A stretch of DNA of 19,476 nucleotides from CAYLTX01 sp046545675 (GTDB lineage Bacteria > Myxococcota_A > Bradymonadia > Bradymonadales > Bradymonadaceae): the NCBI GenBank assembly GCA_046545675.1, contig JBKGZI010000061.1, positions 1-19,476 on the forward strand, given 5' to 3'. Positions 1 through 8,591 of this stretch are shown piece by piece; the stretch's first letter is position 1, and each line of letters opens with the position of its first letter. The notes under the pieces are model-generated. The model made no database searches. It saw only the letters and a list, made by a program, of their open reading frames with translations, and was not told the origin of the DNA. Position numbers and translations under genes: made by a program.

Positions 1-174
1 GCGGTACAAGATGGCGTTGATGACCACCGCGCCGCCCATGACGAAGGCCAGGCTCGGGTCCCAGTTGCCAAAGAAGTCGAGAAAGCCGACGACTTTGCTC
101 GGCTGGGTCATCCCGGAGATGACCAAGCCCACGGCGAATAATACTCCAGATCCAAATGCGACGAGATATTTCAT
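1..174 (-). CDS. DUF6691 / YeeE-YedE-like membrane protein, N-terminal part (cut by window edge)
   Basis: Only the first 58 codons are in the window; the gene continues beyond position 1. The peptide starts MKYLVAFGSGVLFAVGLVIS and carries the stretch GMTQPSKVVGFLDFFGNWDP followed by SLAFVMGGA, which is typical of the second member of short YeeE/YedE pairs (DUF6691). In known pairs each half supplies part of a membrane channel for reduced sulfur compounds such as thiosulfate; the substrate here is not shown. The ATG overlaps the stop of the preceding YeeE gene in an ATGA arrangement, and a GGAGG ribosome site lies inside the end of that gene, so translation is probably coupled. Two hydrophobic stretches are visible (about residues 4-20 and 42-56). 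Confidence 0.85.
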   Translation of the reverse strand, partial: MKYLVAFGSGVLFAVGLVISGMTQPSKVVGFLDFFGNWDPSLAFVMGGAVVINAILYR

Positions 175-632
175 ATCGTTCCTCCCAGAACGTGATTGAT
201 GACAAAGACGGTGATGGCGCCGGTGGCCATAAACGAGATGGTCGCCACCAGGGAGCGTGCCGAGAACCTCGACAGCCCGCAGACACCGTGGCCGCTGGTG
301 CAGCCGTTTCCGAGCCGTGTGCCGAAGCCGACCAATAGGCCTGCGATGGCCACCGCGATCATCGAGCGCTCGATGGTGATCGCGAACATATTGGCGGGGA
401 GATCCATCGAGGTGAAGATCTCGGCGGGCAGCGCGACCATGACGGCGCCGCCGACGAGGAGGCCGCCGATGAACAGGGCTCGCCAGGAGAATTCACCCTC
501 CTGGGGCTCCAAGATGCCTCGAAAGATGCCGCTGATACCAGCGATCCGGCCGTTGGCGAGCAGCATGATCGCTGCCGACAGGCCGATGAGCAGGCCTCCG
601 ATGGTGGAGGCGATGGGCGTAAAGTTTTCCAT
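171..632 (-). CDS. YeeE/YedE family sulfur-compound transporter half (153 aa)
   Basis: This is a short, very hydrophobic protein with about four membrane segments (roughly residues 8-26, 52-70, 90-105 and 125-147). Residues 108-119 read GNGCTSGHGVCG, the signature of the YeeE/YedE (TsuA) family; the cysteines at 111 and 118 are the residues that in characterised members contact thiosulfate or other persulfide-like substrates. At 153 aa it is half the length of the full E. coli-type YeeE, which fits the two-gene form, with the partner starting in the 4-nt overlap downstream. The ATG start is preceded by GTGAGGAT. The gene follows SulP on the same strand after 115 bp, so the three genes probably form one sulfur/anion import operon. 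The family call is firm; the transported molecule is inferred. Confidence 0.88.
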   Translation of the reverse strand: MENFTPIASTIGGLLIGLSAAIMLLANGRIAGISGIFRGILEPQEGEFSWRALFIGGLLVGGAVMVALPAEIFTSMDLPANMFAITIERSMIAVAIAGLLVGFGTRLGNGCTSGHGVCGLSRFSARSLVATISFMATGAITVFVINHVLGGTI

Positions 633-710
633 TTTCTATATCCTCACTGCTTGTTTGAAACTTAGTCGAAGTGCTCTGGTGCTATAATGACTGAGCATCT
701 GAGTGATAGG

Positions 711-736
711 TTTCTTGGTTTCTTGGTTTTTTGGTT
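711..736. repeat. degenerate TTTCTTGG units between SulP and YeeE
   Basis: The 115-bp gap between the SulP stop and the YeeE start contains two TTTCTTGG units followed by TTTTTTGG. This is an imperfect relative of the exact TTCTTGG array at 10314-10369. No gene or clear terminator hairpin is visible in the gap. Confidence 0.5.
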
Positions 737-747
737 ATTATTAGGGG

Positions 748-2529
748 TCAGATGGGCATTTTTTCGGGCGGTGCGAACGGCGAGGAATCCACGTCCTCTT
801 CGGCCGCCTTTCGGTCCTCGGGACCCGGCGCCGGGCCGGGTACACCCTGCAGATACTCCTCGCAGGCGGCCTCGACCGCCTCGTGCACGGTATAGGTGAT
901 GTGATCGTCGCCGAGCAGCTTCCAAAGTGAGGCGCGGCGCATCATATCGCGCACTGGCCCTTTGGGGCTGGCCAGGTAAAAGCCGATCCCACGCGCCTGA
1001 TAGTCCTCGACGATATGGTGCAACGCGGTCTCGGCGGAGGAGTCGAGCTGGTTGATGCTCGAGCCGTCCAGGACGACTGCGCGCAGCGGGCTATTCATCT
1101 GCTTCTCGAGCTTGTTGAGGGTGTCTTTGAGAAAGGTGACGTTTCCATAATAGAATTGCGAGTCGATACGCACCGTCAGCAGGCCGTCGGTAGTCTCGAC
1201 CTCGTCGAAACGGTTGACATTTCGGTAGACGGTGCTGTCGGGAAATTTGCCCAGCACGGCCACGTGCGGGGTGGTCGTTTTATAGACGAACCACAGCAGG
1301 GATGCGCCGGCGCCGATCAGAATGCCCTCTTCGATGCCCACGCTGAGGGTGGCCACAAATGTGATGCCCATCAGCGCCAGTTCGGTCTTCTCGACCTTCC
1401 ACAGGTGCTTGGCCTCCCTGAAGTCGACCAGTCCGAACACCGCCGTCATGATGATGGCGGCCAGGATCGCCTGCGGTAGATAATAGAAGAGTGGGGTGAG
1501 CAGTACCAATGTCAGCGCGATGACTCCGGCGGTGATAATCGCCGCCATGCCCGTCTTGGCGCCGGCCTGGTCGTTGACCGCCGTGCGCGAAAACCCGCCG
1601 GTGACCGGATACGATCCGAAGAACGCGCCGGCGATGTTGGCCGAGCCCAGGCCGATGAGCTCCTGGTTGGCGTCGACCTCATAGCGGTTCTTCTGGGCAA
1701 TATTTTTGGCCACCGCGATCGACTCCATGAAGCTGACCAGGGCGATGGTCAGCGCCATGGGAAAGAGCGTGCTCATGGCGTCCCAGGAAAACTCGGGCAC
1801 GGTGAAGCTGGGCAGGCCGGCGGGAACGTCACCGACGATGGCGACGCCCTGATCGTGCAACCCGAGCCCCCATACTGCGAGGGTGCCCAGGACCACGACG
1901 ATGAGTGCGCGTGGCCATTTAGGGCGGTAGCGCTTCATCCCCATTAAAAGGGCGATGCCGGCGGCGCCGATGATCAGCGCCGCGATCTGGGTGTTCCCGA
2001 TCTGGGAGAAGGCCTGAATCAAGATCTCGTGGATATGGTTGCTGCGCTCGAGATCGATGCCCAGCAGGTGTTTGAGCTGGCTCAAGGCGATGATCAACGC
2101 CGCCGCCGAGGTAAAACCGGCCAGGATCGGATGCGATAAGAAGTTGGTAAGCATGCCCATACGCACCAGGCCCATGCCCAACTGCATCGCGCCGACCATC
2201 AGGGCCAGCAAGACCGCGTACATGACATAGGCTTCGGTGCCGCCCGTGGCGATGGTGCCCACGCCGGCGGCGGTCAGCAGCGAGACCATCGCCACCGGGC
2301 CGACGGCCAACTGGCGAGAGGTGCCAAAGATCGCATAAACGACCAGCGGCACCGTCGAGGCGTATAGGCCCACGATCGGCGGCAGGCCGGCCAGCATCGC
2401 ATAGGCCATACCCTGGGGAATGAGCATGACGGCGGTGGTCAGTCCGGCCACCAAGTCGCCGCGAAAGTCCCCGCCGTCGTAGGTCTTTAACCACGCCAGT
2501 GCAGGTATGAATTGGGTTATTTTCTTCAC
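748..2529 (-). CDS. SulP-family anion permease with C-terminal STAS domain
   Basis: This inner-membrane transporter belongs to the SLC26/SulP family, whose bacterial members carry sulfate, bicarbonate or other anions, usually coupled to an ion gradient. The 593-aa protein opens with the usual FRGDLVAGLTTAVMLIPQGM region (about residues 22-41). Residues 51-72 (PIVGLYASTVPL and on to IFGTSR) match the SulP signature, and many membrane segments run to about residue 420. A cytoplasmic STAS domain spans about residues 446-565 (TVRIDSQFYYGN, then AVVLDGSSINQLDSS). The last 30 residues are an acidic, Pro-rich tail. The start is GTG with GGAG seven bases upstream; no in-frame ATG fits better. It heads a leftward unit with the YeeE pair, which favours sulfate or another sulfur oxyanion, although bicarbonate cannot be excluded. 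A sigma-54-type promoter lies upstream. Confidence 0.92.
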   Translation of the reverse strand: MKKITQFIPALAWLKTYDGGDFRGDLVAGLTTAVMLIPQGMAYAMLAGLPPIVGLYASTVPLVVYAIFGTSRQLAVGPVAMVSLLTAAGVGTIATGGTEAYVMYAVLLALMVGAMQLGMGLVRMGMLTNFLSHPILAGFTSAAALIIALSQLKHLLGIDLERSNHIHEILIQAFSQIGNTQIAALIIGAAGIALLMGMKRYRPKWPRALIVVVLGTLAVWGLGLHDQGVAIVGDVPAGLPSFTVPEFSWDAMSTLFPMALTIALVSFMESIAVAKNIAQKNRYEVDANQELIGLGSANIAGAFFGSYPVTGGFSRTAVNDQAGAKTGMAAIITAGVIALTLVLLTPLFYYLPQAILAAIIMTAVFGLVDFREAKHLWKVEKTELALMGITFVATLSVGIEEGILIGAGASLLWFVYKTTTPHVAVLGKFPDSTVYRNVNRFDEVETTDGLLTVRIDSQFYYGNVTFLKDTLNKLEKQMNSPLRAVVLDGSSINQLDSSAETALHHIVEDYQARGIGFYLASPKGPVRDMMRRASLWKLLGDDHITYTVHEAVEAACEEYLQGVPGPAPGPEDRKAAEEDVDSSPFAPPEKMPI

Positions 2530-2610
2530 GATACACTCCGTCCATACGTTCTTGTTTGTGCGACGAGTCGGTCGTCGTTACGACCCGGCGTCCATCACGT
2601 GTTGAATAGA

Positions 2611-2628
2611 ATGCATGAGGTGTGCCAA
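2611..2628 (-). promoter_or_regulatory. sigma-54 (-24/-12) promoter for the SulP operon
   Basis: Read leftwards the sequence is TTGGCACACCTCATGCAT. The -24 GG (2626-2625) and -12 GC (2614-2613) are exactly ten bases apart and sit in a good TGGCAC / TGCA context. The expected transcript start, around 2600, leaves a leader of about 70 nt before the GTG at 2529. A sigma-54 activator gene is divergently encoded next door. Confidence 0.6.
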
Positions 2629-2734
2629 TGTGTGGATGACTGCTCGAACACTACGGGAATCGGCCTCTGGAGCGCCTCGAGGCTGGTTAGGTAGGGCGGC
2701 TGGCAGCGAATCAACAAAACAGGGTCTCGCAGAG

Positions 2735-2752
2735 TCGGCGGCAAAGTTGCGG
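2735..2752 (+). promoter_or_regulatory. weak sigma-54-like promoter facing the thioredoxin-like/activator genes
   Basis: The sequence TCGGCGGCAAAGTTGCGG has GG and GC ten bases apart (2737-2738 and 2749-2750) and a TTGC -12 element. The -24 element is CGGCGGC rather than TGGCACG. It would leave a leader of about 150 nt before 2913. It could mean self-activation of the regulator, but it may be chance in GC-rich DNA. Confidence 0.25.
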
Positions 2753-2764
2753 ACGTTGCAAATA

Positions 2765-2782
2765 GTTTCAACCACCTGAAAC
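2765..2782. promoter_or_regulatory. perfect inverted repeat, candidate upstream activator site
   Basis: GTTTCAACCACCTGAAAC has 6-bp arms that are perfectly complementary, with a 6-bp spacer. It lies about 140 bp upstream of the SulP sigma-54 promoter, the usual distance for an enhancer bound by a sigma-54 activator dimer. The rest of the 383-bp divergent region (2530-2912) shows no gene. Confidence 0.4.
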
Positions 2783-2912
2783 GCTGCCTCCCTCGGCCGG
2801 CGCGCGCGTGCGACGGGACTTGACCTGTTCTCTGGGTGCGGACACTCTAGAGTAGCATAGGCGGGCTTGTCGCCCTTGCCGTACTTATCGGCCTTAACCT
2901 CCGAGCGAATTG

Positions 2913-3272
2913 ATGAGTGAACCCATCGAATTCCGTGAGGTCACCTCAGACGAAGAGGCGGCCTTTTTGATGCCGGGGAACGCCCAGAGGTTGCATCTGG
3001 TGCTATTCTGCGAGCCGGGCTCCCCGACCGTCCAGAAGGCCAGGGACCTTATCTGTGAGATCGACGTCCCGGAGCAATGGATGTTCGTGCACCTCGATCC
3101 CGACCGCGCCCCGCGTACCACTCGGCGCTTCGGCCTCTCCGACCAGGTGGGTATGGCGGCCATATACGACGGCTCGATGCTCGCCGTGGAGTATGAATGC
3201 AGCCTCGAGGCGTTTCGCCGGCTGCTGGGCACCGCTCGCCACCAACACGCTTCCCTCCAAAAACTCGGCTGA
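2913..3272 (+). CDS. small thioredoxin-fold-like protein lacking the CXXC active site (119 aa)
   Basis: The layout resembles a thioredoxin. The strand HLVLFCEPGSP (about residues 28-38) stands where thioredoxins have FWAxWCGPC, MFVHLDPDRAP (57-67) resembles the second strand with its Asp, and RRFGLSDQVGMAAIYDG (71-87) resembles the GIRSIPT...DG segment. Both active-site cysteines are replaced (Ser37 and Val40 by this alignment) and the cis-Pro position is Val79, so reductase chemistry is unlikely; Cys33, Cys48 and Cys96 remain. There is no signal peptide, so it is cytoplasmic. ATG at 2913 is chosen over the overlapping TTG at 2910. It ends 5 nt before the sigma-54 activator and is surely co-transcribed with it, so a sensory or binding role controlling that activator is plausible. 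The fold call rests on pattern only. Confidence 0.6.
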   Translation: MSEPIEFREVTSDEEAAFLMPGNAQRLHLVLFCEPGSPTVQKARDLICEIDVPEQWMFVHLDPDRAPRTTRRFGLSDQVGMAAIYDGSMLAVEYECSLEAFRRLLGTARHQHASLQKLG

Positions 3273-3277
3273 AGTTC

Positions 3278-4258
<981 letters not shown>

Positions 4259-4260
4259 CT

Positions 4261-5640
4261 CTACAACTCGACGACCTCGCCGAGCTGCGGAATCTGGCAC
4301 TCCCAGCCGAATCGATCGTGCAGGTAGCGCCGGAAGGCGTCCTGGGCGCTGGGTTCTCCGTGGGTCAAAAAGATCTTGCGTGGGGCGCGCTCGAGCGTGG
4401 CGACCCAGTCGCCCAGCTCGACGTAATCGGCGTGGGCCGACAGGCCGTCGAGCTCGACGACCTCGGCTTGAATCGGGATATAATCGCCGTGGATCTTTAC
4501 CGAGTCGGCGCCGTGGACCAGCGCCTCGCCGCGGGTGCCGGCGGCCTGGAATCCGCAGAACACAATCGTATTTCGGGGGTCGGGGCCGAACGCCTTGATG
4601 TGGTGGAGGATACGCCCGCCGCTGATCATGCCGCTGGCCGAGATGATGATCGCCGGGCCGCGCTGCCTGTTGAGCGCGCGCGACTGGTCGGCCTCGCGCA
4701 CAAACGTCACGCCCTCGGAGAGTCGATTGCAGTCCTGGTCATCGAGCCGGTGCAGCTCGTGCCACCGAAAATACAGGTCCGAGGCATTGACCGCCATCGG
4801 GCTGTTCAGGAAGACCGGGATATCGTCGATTTCACCTTGCATCTTCAGCTGCGAGATCAGGTGCATGAGCGTCTGTGAGCGGCCCACCGCGAATGCCGGC
4901 ACCAGCACGATACCCCCGCGCTCGGCGGTGCGGTTGATCACCTCGGCCAGGCCTTCGCTGAAGTCCTCGTCGGGGTGCTTGCGGTTTCCGTAGGTGGATT
5001 CGAGCACCAAGAAATCGGCCTGCTCGATCGGGCGTGCCGGCCGCATCAGCGGATCATTGGGGCGACCGATATCGCCGGAGAAGACCCATCGCTTGCCGTC
5101 GATCTCCATATCCACCCAGGCGGCTCCCAAGATGTGGCCGGCGGGGTGGAAGCCGCACTTGATGCCGTCTCCGAGGTCGATCTGCTCGGAGTGAGCCGTT
5201 CCGGGCGGGCAGAAGTCGACCGGCTGGAAGAATTCGAGCGCCATCTCGGCGTCGTTTCCGTCAAAGAGCGGCTTGGCCGGATCGTGGCGCGTATAGCCCC
5301 TGCGATTGGCCCGCCGAGCATCTTCTTCCTGCAGATACGCCGCATCGCGCAGCAAGATGTGGCACAACTCGTAGGTCGCTTGTGTGCTGTAAATGGGCCC
5401 GCGGAACCCGTCTTTGACCAGCCGTGGCAGATACCCCGTATGATCGATATGAGCGTGGGTGAGCACGACCGCGTCGATCTCGGTAGGCGCGATGTCCAGC
5501 GGCTCCCAGTTGCGCTTGCGAAGCTTCTTGAGCCCCTGAAACATGCCGCAGTCGACCAGAATCTTTTGGTCGGCCGTCTCGATGAGGTATTTCGAGCCGG
5601 TGACCGTCTCGGCAGCTCCCCAGAAGTGAATTCGTGTCAT
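4261..5640 (-). CDS. beta-CASP metallo-beta-lactamase RNase-like hydrolase (459 aa)
   Basis: This is a cytoplasmic, probably two-zinc nuclease of the COG1236 group (related to CPSF-73/Ysh1). Visible motifs: HAHIDH at 62-67, GHILGAA with metal-ligand histidine at 169-175, SGDIGR at 188-193, LESTYGNR at 213-220 (beta-CASP start), SASGMISGGR at 334-343, the LSAHAD motif at 400-405 and the late THGEPSAQ at 426-433. All key metal ligands are present, so it should be active, most likely on RNA. ATG at 5640 is chosen: it is preceded by GGAGC and the family begins there (MTRIHFWGAAETVTGSKY); the open frame continues upstream to 6000 only through the repeat block. It is divergent from ppsA and has its own sigma-54-type promoter. 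Bacterial members often sit beside stress or energy-limitation genes; the physiological RNA target is unknown. Confidence 0.92.
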   Translation of the reverse strand: MTRIHFWGAAETVTGSKYLIETADQKILVDCGMFQGLKKLRKRNWEPLDIAPTEIDAVVLTHAHIDHTGYLPRLVKDGFRGPIYSTQATYELCHILLRDAAYLQEEDARRANRRGYTRHDPAKPLFDGNDAEMALEFFQPVDFCPPGTAHSEQIDLGDGIKCGFHPAGHILGAAWVDMEIDGKRWVFSGDIGRPNDPLMRPARPIEQADFLVLESTYGNRKHPDEDFSEGLAEVINRTAERGGIVLVPAFAVGRSQTLMHLISQLKMQGEIDDIPVFLNSPMAVNASDLYFRWHELHRLDDQDCNRLSEGVTFVREADQSRALNRQRGPAIIISASGMISGGRILHHIKAFGPDPRNTIVFCGFQAAGTRGEALVHGADSVKIHGDYIPIQAEVVELDGLSAHADYVELGDWVATLERAPRKIFLTHGEPSAQDAFRRYLHDRFGWECQIPQLGEVVEL

Positions 5641-5713
5641 CTTTAAGCTCCATCCAATCAAAAAATCCGACAGCCACACACGGCCGTAAACGGGCAAACC
5701 TCCACAACAGATC

Positions 5714-5732
5714 AAAGCAAGACTGGTGCCAT
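5714..5732 (-). promoter_or_regulatory. sigma-54 (-24/-12) promoter for the beta-CASP hydrolase gene
   Basis: Read leftwards the sequence is TGGCACCAGTCTTGCTT. GG (5730-5729) and GC (5718-5717) are ten bases apart; only one base of the TGGCACG element differs, and the TTGCT element is intact. It gives a leader of roughly 65 nt to the ATG at 5640. It is the best sigma-54 match in the window. Confidence 0.68.
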
Positions 5733-5832
5733 CCTGCTGCACCGCTAACGAGTAAAGTCGGACCGGGGGTGAGCGCGGCGGTTTTTGCCGGGCAAACCCT
5801 CGGAAGGGGCCGGCGCTTGAGGACGTCCAACA

Positions 5833-5932
5833 GCGTCGACACGGTGCCAGGGGCGATGTTGAACGCAGCGTCGACATGGTGCCAGGGGCGATGTTGAACA
5901 TCGTCGAGATGGTGCCAGGGGCGATGTTGAGT
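5833..5932 (+). repeat. three tandem copies of a dispersed palindromic intergenic repeat
   Basis: Each unit contains GGTGCCAGGGGCGATGTTGA, preceded by GTCGACA or GTCGAGA. The GTCGA boxes start at 5835, 5870 and 5903, so the periods are 35 and 33 bp, about three helical turns. Ends of the unit (CGACAT / ATGTTG) are near-complementary, and copy 2 runs into copy 3 through CGATGTTGAACATCG, a 7-bp inverted repeat. Related copies occur at 10122-10147, 18115-18140 and, inverted, 18155-18178. The block lies between two divergent sigma-54 promoters. Nothing in it looks coding. Confidence 0.85.
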
Positions 5933-5942
5933 GCAGTGTGGT

Positions 5943-5974
5943 GCAATATTTGCGTTAGTGCGCAATTTGTGCGC
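5943..5974. promoter_or_regulatory. overlapping inverted repeats upstream of the ppsA promoter
   Basis: Three small perfect inverted repeats overlap here: GCAA-TAT-TTGC (5943-5953), TTGCG-TTAGTG-CGCAA (5950-5965) and GCGCA-ATTTG-TGCGC (5960-5974). They lie 67-98 bp upstream of the -24 element of the ppsA promoter, a suitable distance for activator binding. They do not match the palindrome upstream of SulP, so a shared binding protein is not proven. Confidence 0.4.
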
Positions 5975-6039
5975 GTATTTTGCGCCGCCTCCGGGGCCAT
6001 AGGGGATGTGTGAGGCTTTTGGCGCGGTGGTGCGAGCTT

Positions 6040-6055
6040 TGGCGTGGGCCTTGCA
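6040..6055 (+). promoter_or_regulatory. sigma-54 (-24/-12) promoter for ppsA
   Basis: TGGCGTGGGCCTTGCA has GG (6041-6042) and GC (6053-6054) exactly ten bases apart and a perfect TTGCA -12 element. Transcription would start near 6066, about 55 nt before the ATG at 6122. No comparable sigma-70 promoter is seen closer to the gene. Confidence 0.65.
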
Positions 6056-6121
6056 CATTCTTATCGGGTCAGGAACGCGACCCGCAGGTCTTGCCGCTAC
6101 TTTTATCAATGAGGAGGATCC

Positions 6122-8557
6122 ATGACAGCCCCACGAGACGCCGCCAATCCATTCATCCTTTGGTTCGAAGAGCTCGGTATCGACGATGTCGGCCTGGTGG
6201 GCGGCAAGAACGCCTCGCTCGGTGAGATGTATCGTCAGTTGGTGCCGCGCGGGGTCGACGTGCCGCCGGGCTTTGCGGTCACGGCCCACGCCTACCGCCA
6301 TTTTCTGGAGGCGACCGGCCTGGATGCGACGATCTCGGAGCTGCTCGAGGGCCTGGACACCCACAACATCGGCGATTTGCGCTACCGCGGCCAGAAGATC
6401 CGCCAGGCGATCGTCGATGCCGACTTCCCCGAGGAGCTCAACGCGGCCATCACCGAGGCCTACGAGCGTCTGAGCGCCGGTGTCGGTGGCAATATGGACG
6501 TGGCCGTGCGAAGCAGCGCGACCGCCGAGGACCTGCCGGAGTCGAGCTTCGCCGGCCAGCAGGAGTCGTACCTCAATATCCAGGGCCGCACGCATCTTCT
6601 GCACGCCTGTAAGATGTGCTTTGCCTCGCTGTTTACCGACCGCGCGATCAGCTACCGTGTCGACCGCGGCTTCGAGCATCACAAGGTCGCGCTGTCCATC
6701 GGCGTCCAGCAGATGGTCCGCTCGGACCTGGCCTCGGCAGGGGTCGCCTTCTCCATCGACACCGAGACCGGCTTCGACAATGCCGTGTTCATCAACGCCT
6801 CGTACGGCCTCGGCGAGAGCGTGGTCAAAGGCACGGTCAACCCCGACGAGTACTATGTGTTCAAGCCGACCCTCAAAGAGGGCTTCGAGCCGATCCTGAC
6901 CAAGAAGCTGGGCAGCAAGGAGTTCAAGCTCATCTACGCCGAGGGCGGCTCCAAGAGCACGCGCACCGTGCCGGTGTCGCGCAGCGAGCGCGAGAGATTC
7001 GCGCTCTCCGACGACGATATCCTGCAATTGTCCAGGTGGGTCGCGATCATCGAGGACTATTATACGGAGCGACACGGCCGGCCGATGCCCATGGACGTCG
7101 AGTGGGCCAAAGACGGCCACACCGGCGAGCTGTATATCGTCCAGGCGCGCCCCGAGACGGTACAGTCGCAGCGCCGAAGCGACGTCATGGAGACCTACCG
7201 GTTGACCTCCGAGCCCGGCGAGGCGCTGGTCGTCGGCCGGGCGATCGGCGAGAAGGTCGCCACCGGGCCCGTCCAGCGCATCGAGTCCATCGAGGATATC
7301 GAGGAGTTTCGCGCCGGCTCGGTGCTGGTGACCAGCACGACCGATCCGGACTGGGAGCCGGTCATGAAGAAGGCCGCCGCGATCATCACCGACCGCGGCG
7401 GGCGCACCTCGCACGCGGCGATCGTCAGCCGCGAGATGGGCGTGCCGGCCATCGTCGGCACCGAGAATGGCACCCGGGTGCTCGACGACGAGCATGTCGT
7501 CACCGTAAGCTGCGCCCAAGGCGAGGCCGGCAAGGTCTATGAGGGCGAGCTGGGCTTCGAGATCGACCGCCTCGATCTGCGCGAGGTCGAGCGGCCCAAC
7601 ACCAAGATCATGATGAACCTGGCCAACCCCAGCGAGGCGTTTCGCCTATCGTTGATCCCCAACGACGGCGTCGGCCTGGCCCGCGAGGAGTTTATCATCA
7701 ACTCCTATATCGGCATTCATCCGCTGGCGCTGCTCAACTACGACGCGCTCGAAGACGACGAGCTCAAAGAGGCGATCGACGAGCGTACCCATCATTATGA
7801 GGACAAGGCCGAATTCTTCGTCGACCGGCTCGCCGAGGGCGTGGCGATGATCGCGGCGGCGTTTTATCCCAAAGAGGTCATCGTCCGGCTGAGCGACTTC
7901 AAATCCAACGAATACGCGGCCCTGCTGGGCGGCCACCTCTTCGAGCCGGTCGAGAATAACCCGATGCTCGGCTTCCGCGGGGCGTCTCGGTATTATGACG
8001 AGCGCTACGGGGAGGCATTCGCGCTGGAGTGCCGGGCTTTGAAGAAGGTGCGCGACCAGATGGGCCTTCGAAACCTCAAGGTGATGGTCCCGTTTTGCCG
8101 CACCGTCGAGGAGGGCAGGCGCGTCCAGAAGGTCATGGCCGACCACGGCCTGGTCCGCGGTGAGAACGGCCTGGAGGTCTACGTGATGTGCGAGATCCCG
8201 AGCAACGTCATCCTGGCGGCGAAATTCGCCGAGATCTTCGACGGTTTCTCTATCGGCTCGAACGATCTGACCCAGCTCGTCCTGGGCGTCGACCGCGACT
8301 CCGAGATCATCGCCCACCTCTTCGACGAGCGCGACGAGGCGGTCAAGGAGATGGTCTCGGCGGTTATCGAGCGCGCCCACCGCAGCAAACGCAAAGTGGG
8401 TATTTGCGGCCAGGCACCCAGCGACTACCCGGAGTTCGCCCGCTTTTTGGTCGAGCAGGGCATCGACAGCATCTCATTGAACCCCGACGTCGTCTTGAAG
8501 ACCACGCTCGAGGTGCTAGAGGTCGAGAAGGAGCACGGTGCAAAAATGATTGAATGA
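6122..8557 (+). CDS. ppsA: phosphoenolpyruvate synthase (pyruvate, water dikinase)
   Basis: The enzyme converts pyruvate, ATP and water to phosphoenolpyruvate, AMP and phosphate, the entry step of gluconeogenesis from pyruvate. The 811-aa length is close to E. coli PpsA (792). Order of domains: ATP-grasp nucleotide-binding region starting with GGKNASLGEM (27-36); the swivelling phosphohistidine domain with GGRTSHAAIVSREMG, in which His431 is the phosphorylated residue; and the C-terminal PEP/pyruvate barrel with RLSDFKSNEYAALLGG, EPVENNPMLGFRG, CEIPSNV, GSNDLTQL and the catalytic-cysteine motif GICGQAPSDYP (Cys762). All key residues are intact. ATG at 6122 has AGGAGG just upstream. The gene follows a sigma-54 promoter and is divergent from the beta-CASP gene; it is followed closely by a methyltransferase and a membrane protein. 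Confidence 0.97.
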   Translation: MTAPRDAANPFILWFEELGIDDVGLVGGKNASLGEMYRQLVPRGVDVPPGFAVTAHAYRHFLEATGLDATISELLEGLDTHNIGDLRYRGQKIRQAIVDADFPEELNAAITEAYERLSAGVGGNMDVAVRSSATAEDLPESSFAGQQESYLNIQGRTHLLHACKMCFASLFTDRAISYRVDRGFEHHKVALSIGVQQMVRSDLASAGVAFSIDTETGFDNAVFINASYGLGESVVKGTVNPDEYYVFKPTLKEGFEPILTKKLGSKEFKLIYAEGGSKSTRTVPVSRSERERFALSDDDILQLSRWVAIIEDYYTERHGRPMPMDVEWAKDGHTGELYIVQARPETVQSQRRSDVMETYRLTSEPGEALVVGRAIGEKVATGPVQRIESIEDIEEFRAGSVLVTSTTDPDWEPVMKKAAAIITDRGGRTSHAAIVSREMGVPAIVGTENGTRVLDDEHVVTVSCAQGEAGKVYEGELGFEIDRLDLREVERPNTKIMMNLANPSEAFRLSLIPNDGVGLAREEFIINSYIGIHPLALLNYDALEDDELKEAIDERTHHYEDKAEFFVDRLAEGVAMIAAAFYPKEVIVRLSDFKSNEYAALLGGHLFEPVENNPMLGFRGASRYYDERYGEAFALECRALKKVRDQMGLRNLKVMVPFCRTVEEGRRVQKVMADHGLVRGENGLEVYVMCEIPSNVILAAKFAEIFDGFSIGSNDLTQLVLGVDRDSEIIAHLFDERDEAVKEMVSAVIERAHRSKRKVGICGQAPSDYPEFARFLVEQGIDSISLNPDVVLKTTLEVLEVEKEHGAKMIE

Positions 8558-8591
8558 GCGATTTTACTCACACAAGACCCAGGAGCACGGT

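Noticed and set aside
2820..2853. TTGACC...TAGAGT as a sigma-70 promoter for the thioredoxin-like/activator genes
   Set aside because: The spacer would be 22 bp, too long for normal sigma-70 use, and no better -10 is found at 16-18 bp.
5841..5932. TGGCACC on the minus strand of each palindromic repeat as a sigma-54 promoter
   Set aside because: The base pair ten positions further is AC or similar, not GC, so the -12 half is absent in all copies.
5833..5932. CRISPR array
   Set aside because: There are only three copies with almost no spacer between them, the units recur singly elsewhere, and no cas genes are present.
5641..6000. N-terminal extension of the beta-CASP protein
   Set aside because: The frame stays open through the tandem repeats but gives a repeat-derived peptide. 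Known family members start at the MTRIHFWG position, which has a ribosome site, and the sigma-54 promoter lies inside the extension.
5261..7519. 752-codon open frame on the minus strand
   Set aside because: It runs through the 5' half of ppsA, the divergent promoter region and the start of the beta-CASP gene in the wrong frame. It has no start site or recognisable domain.
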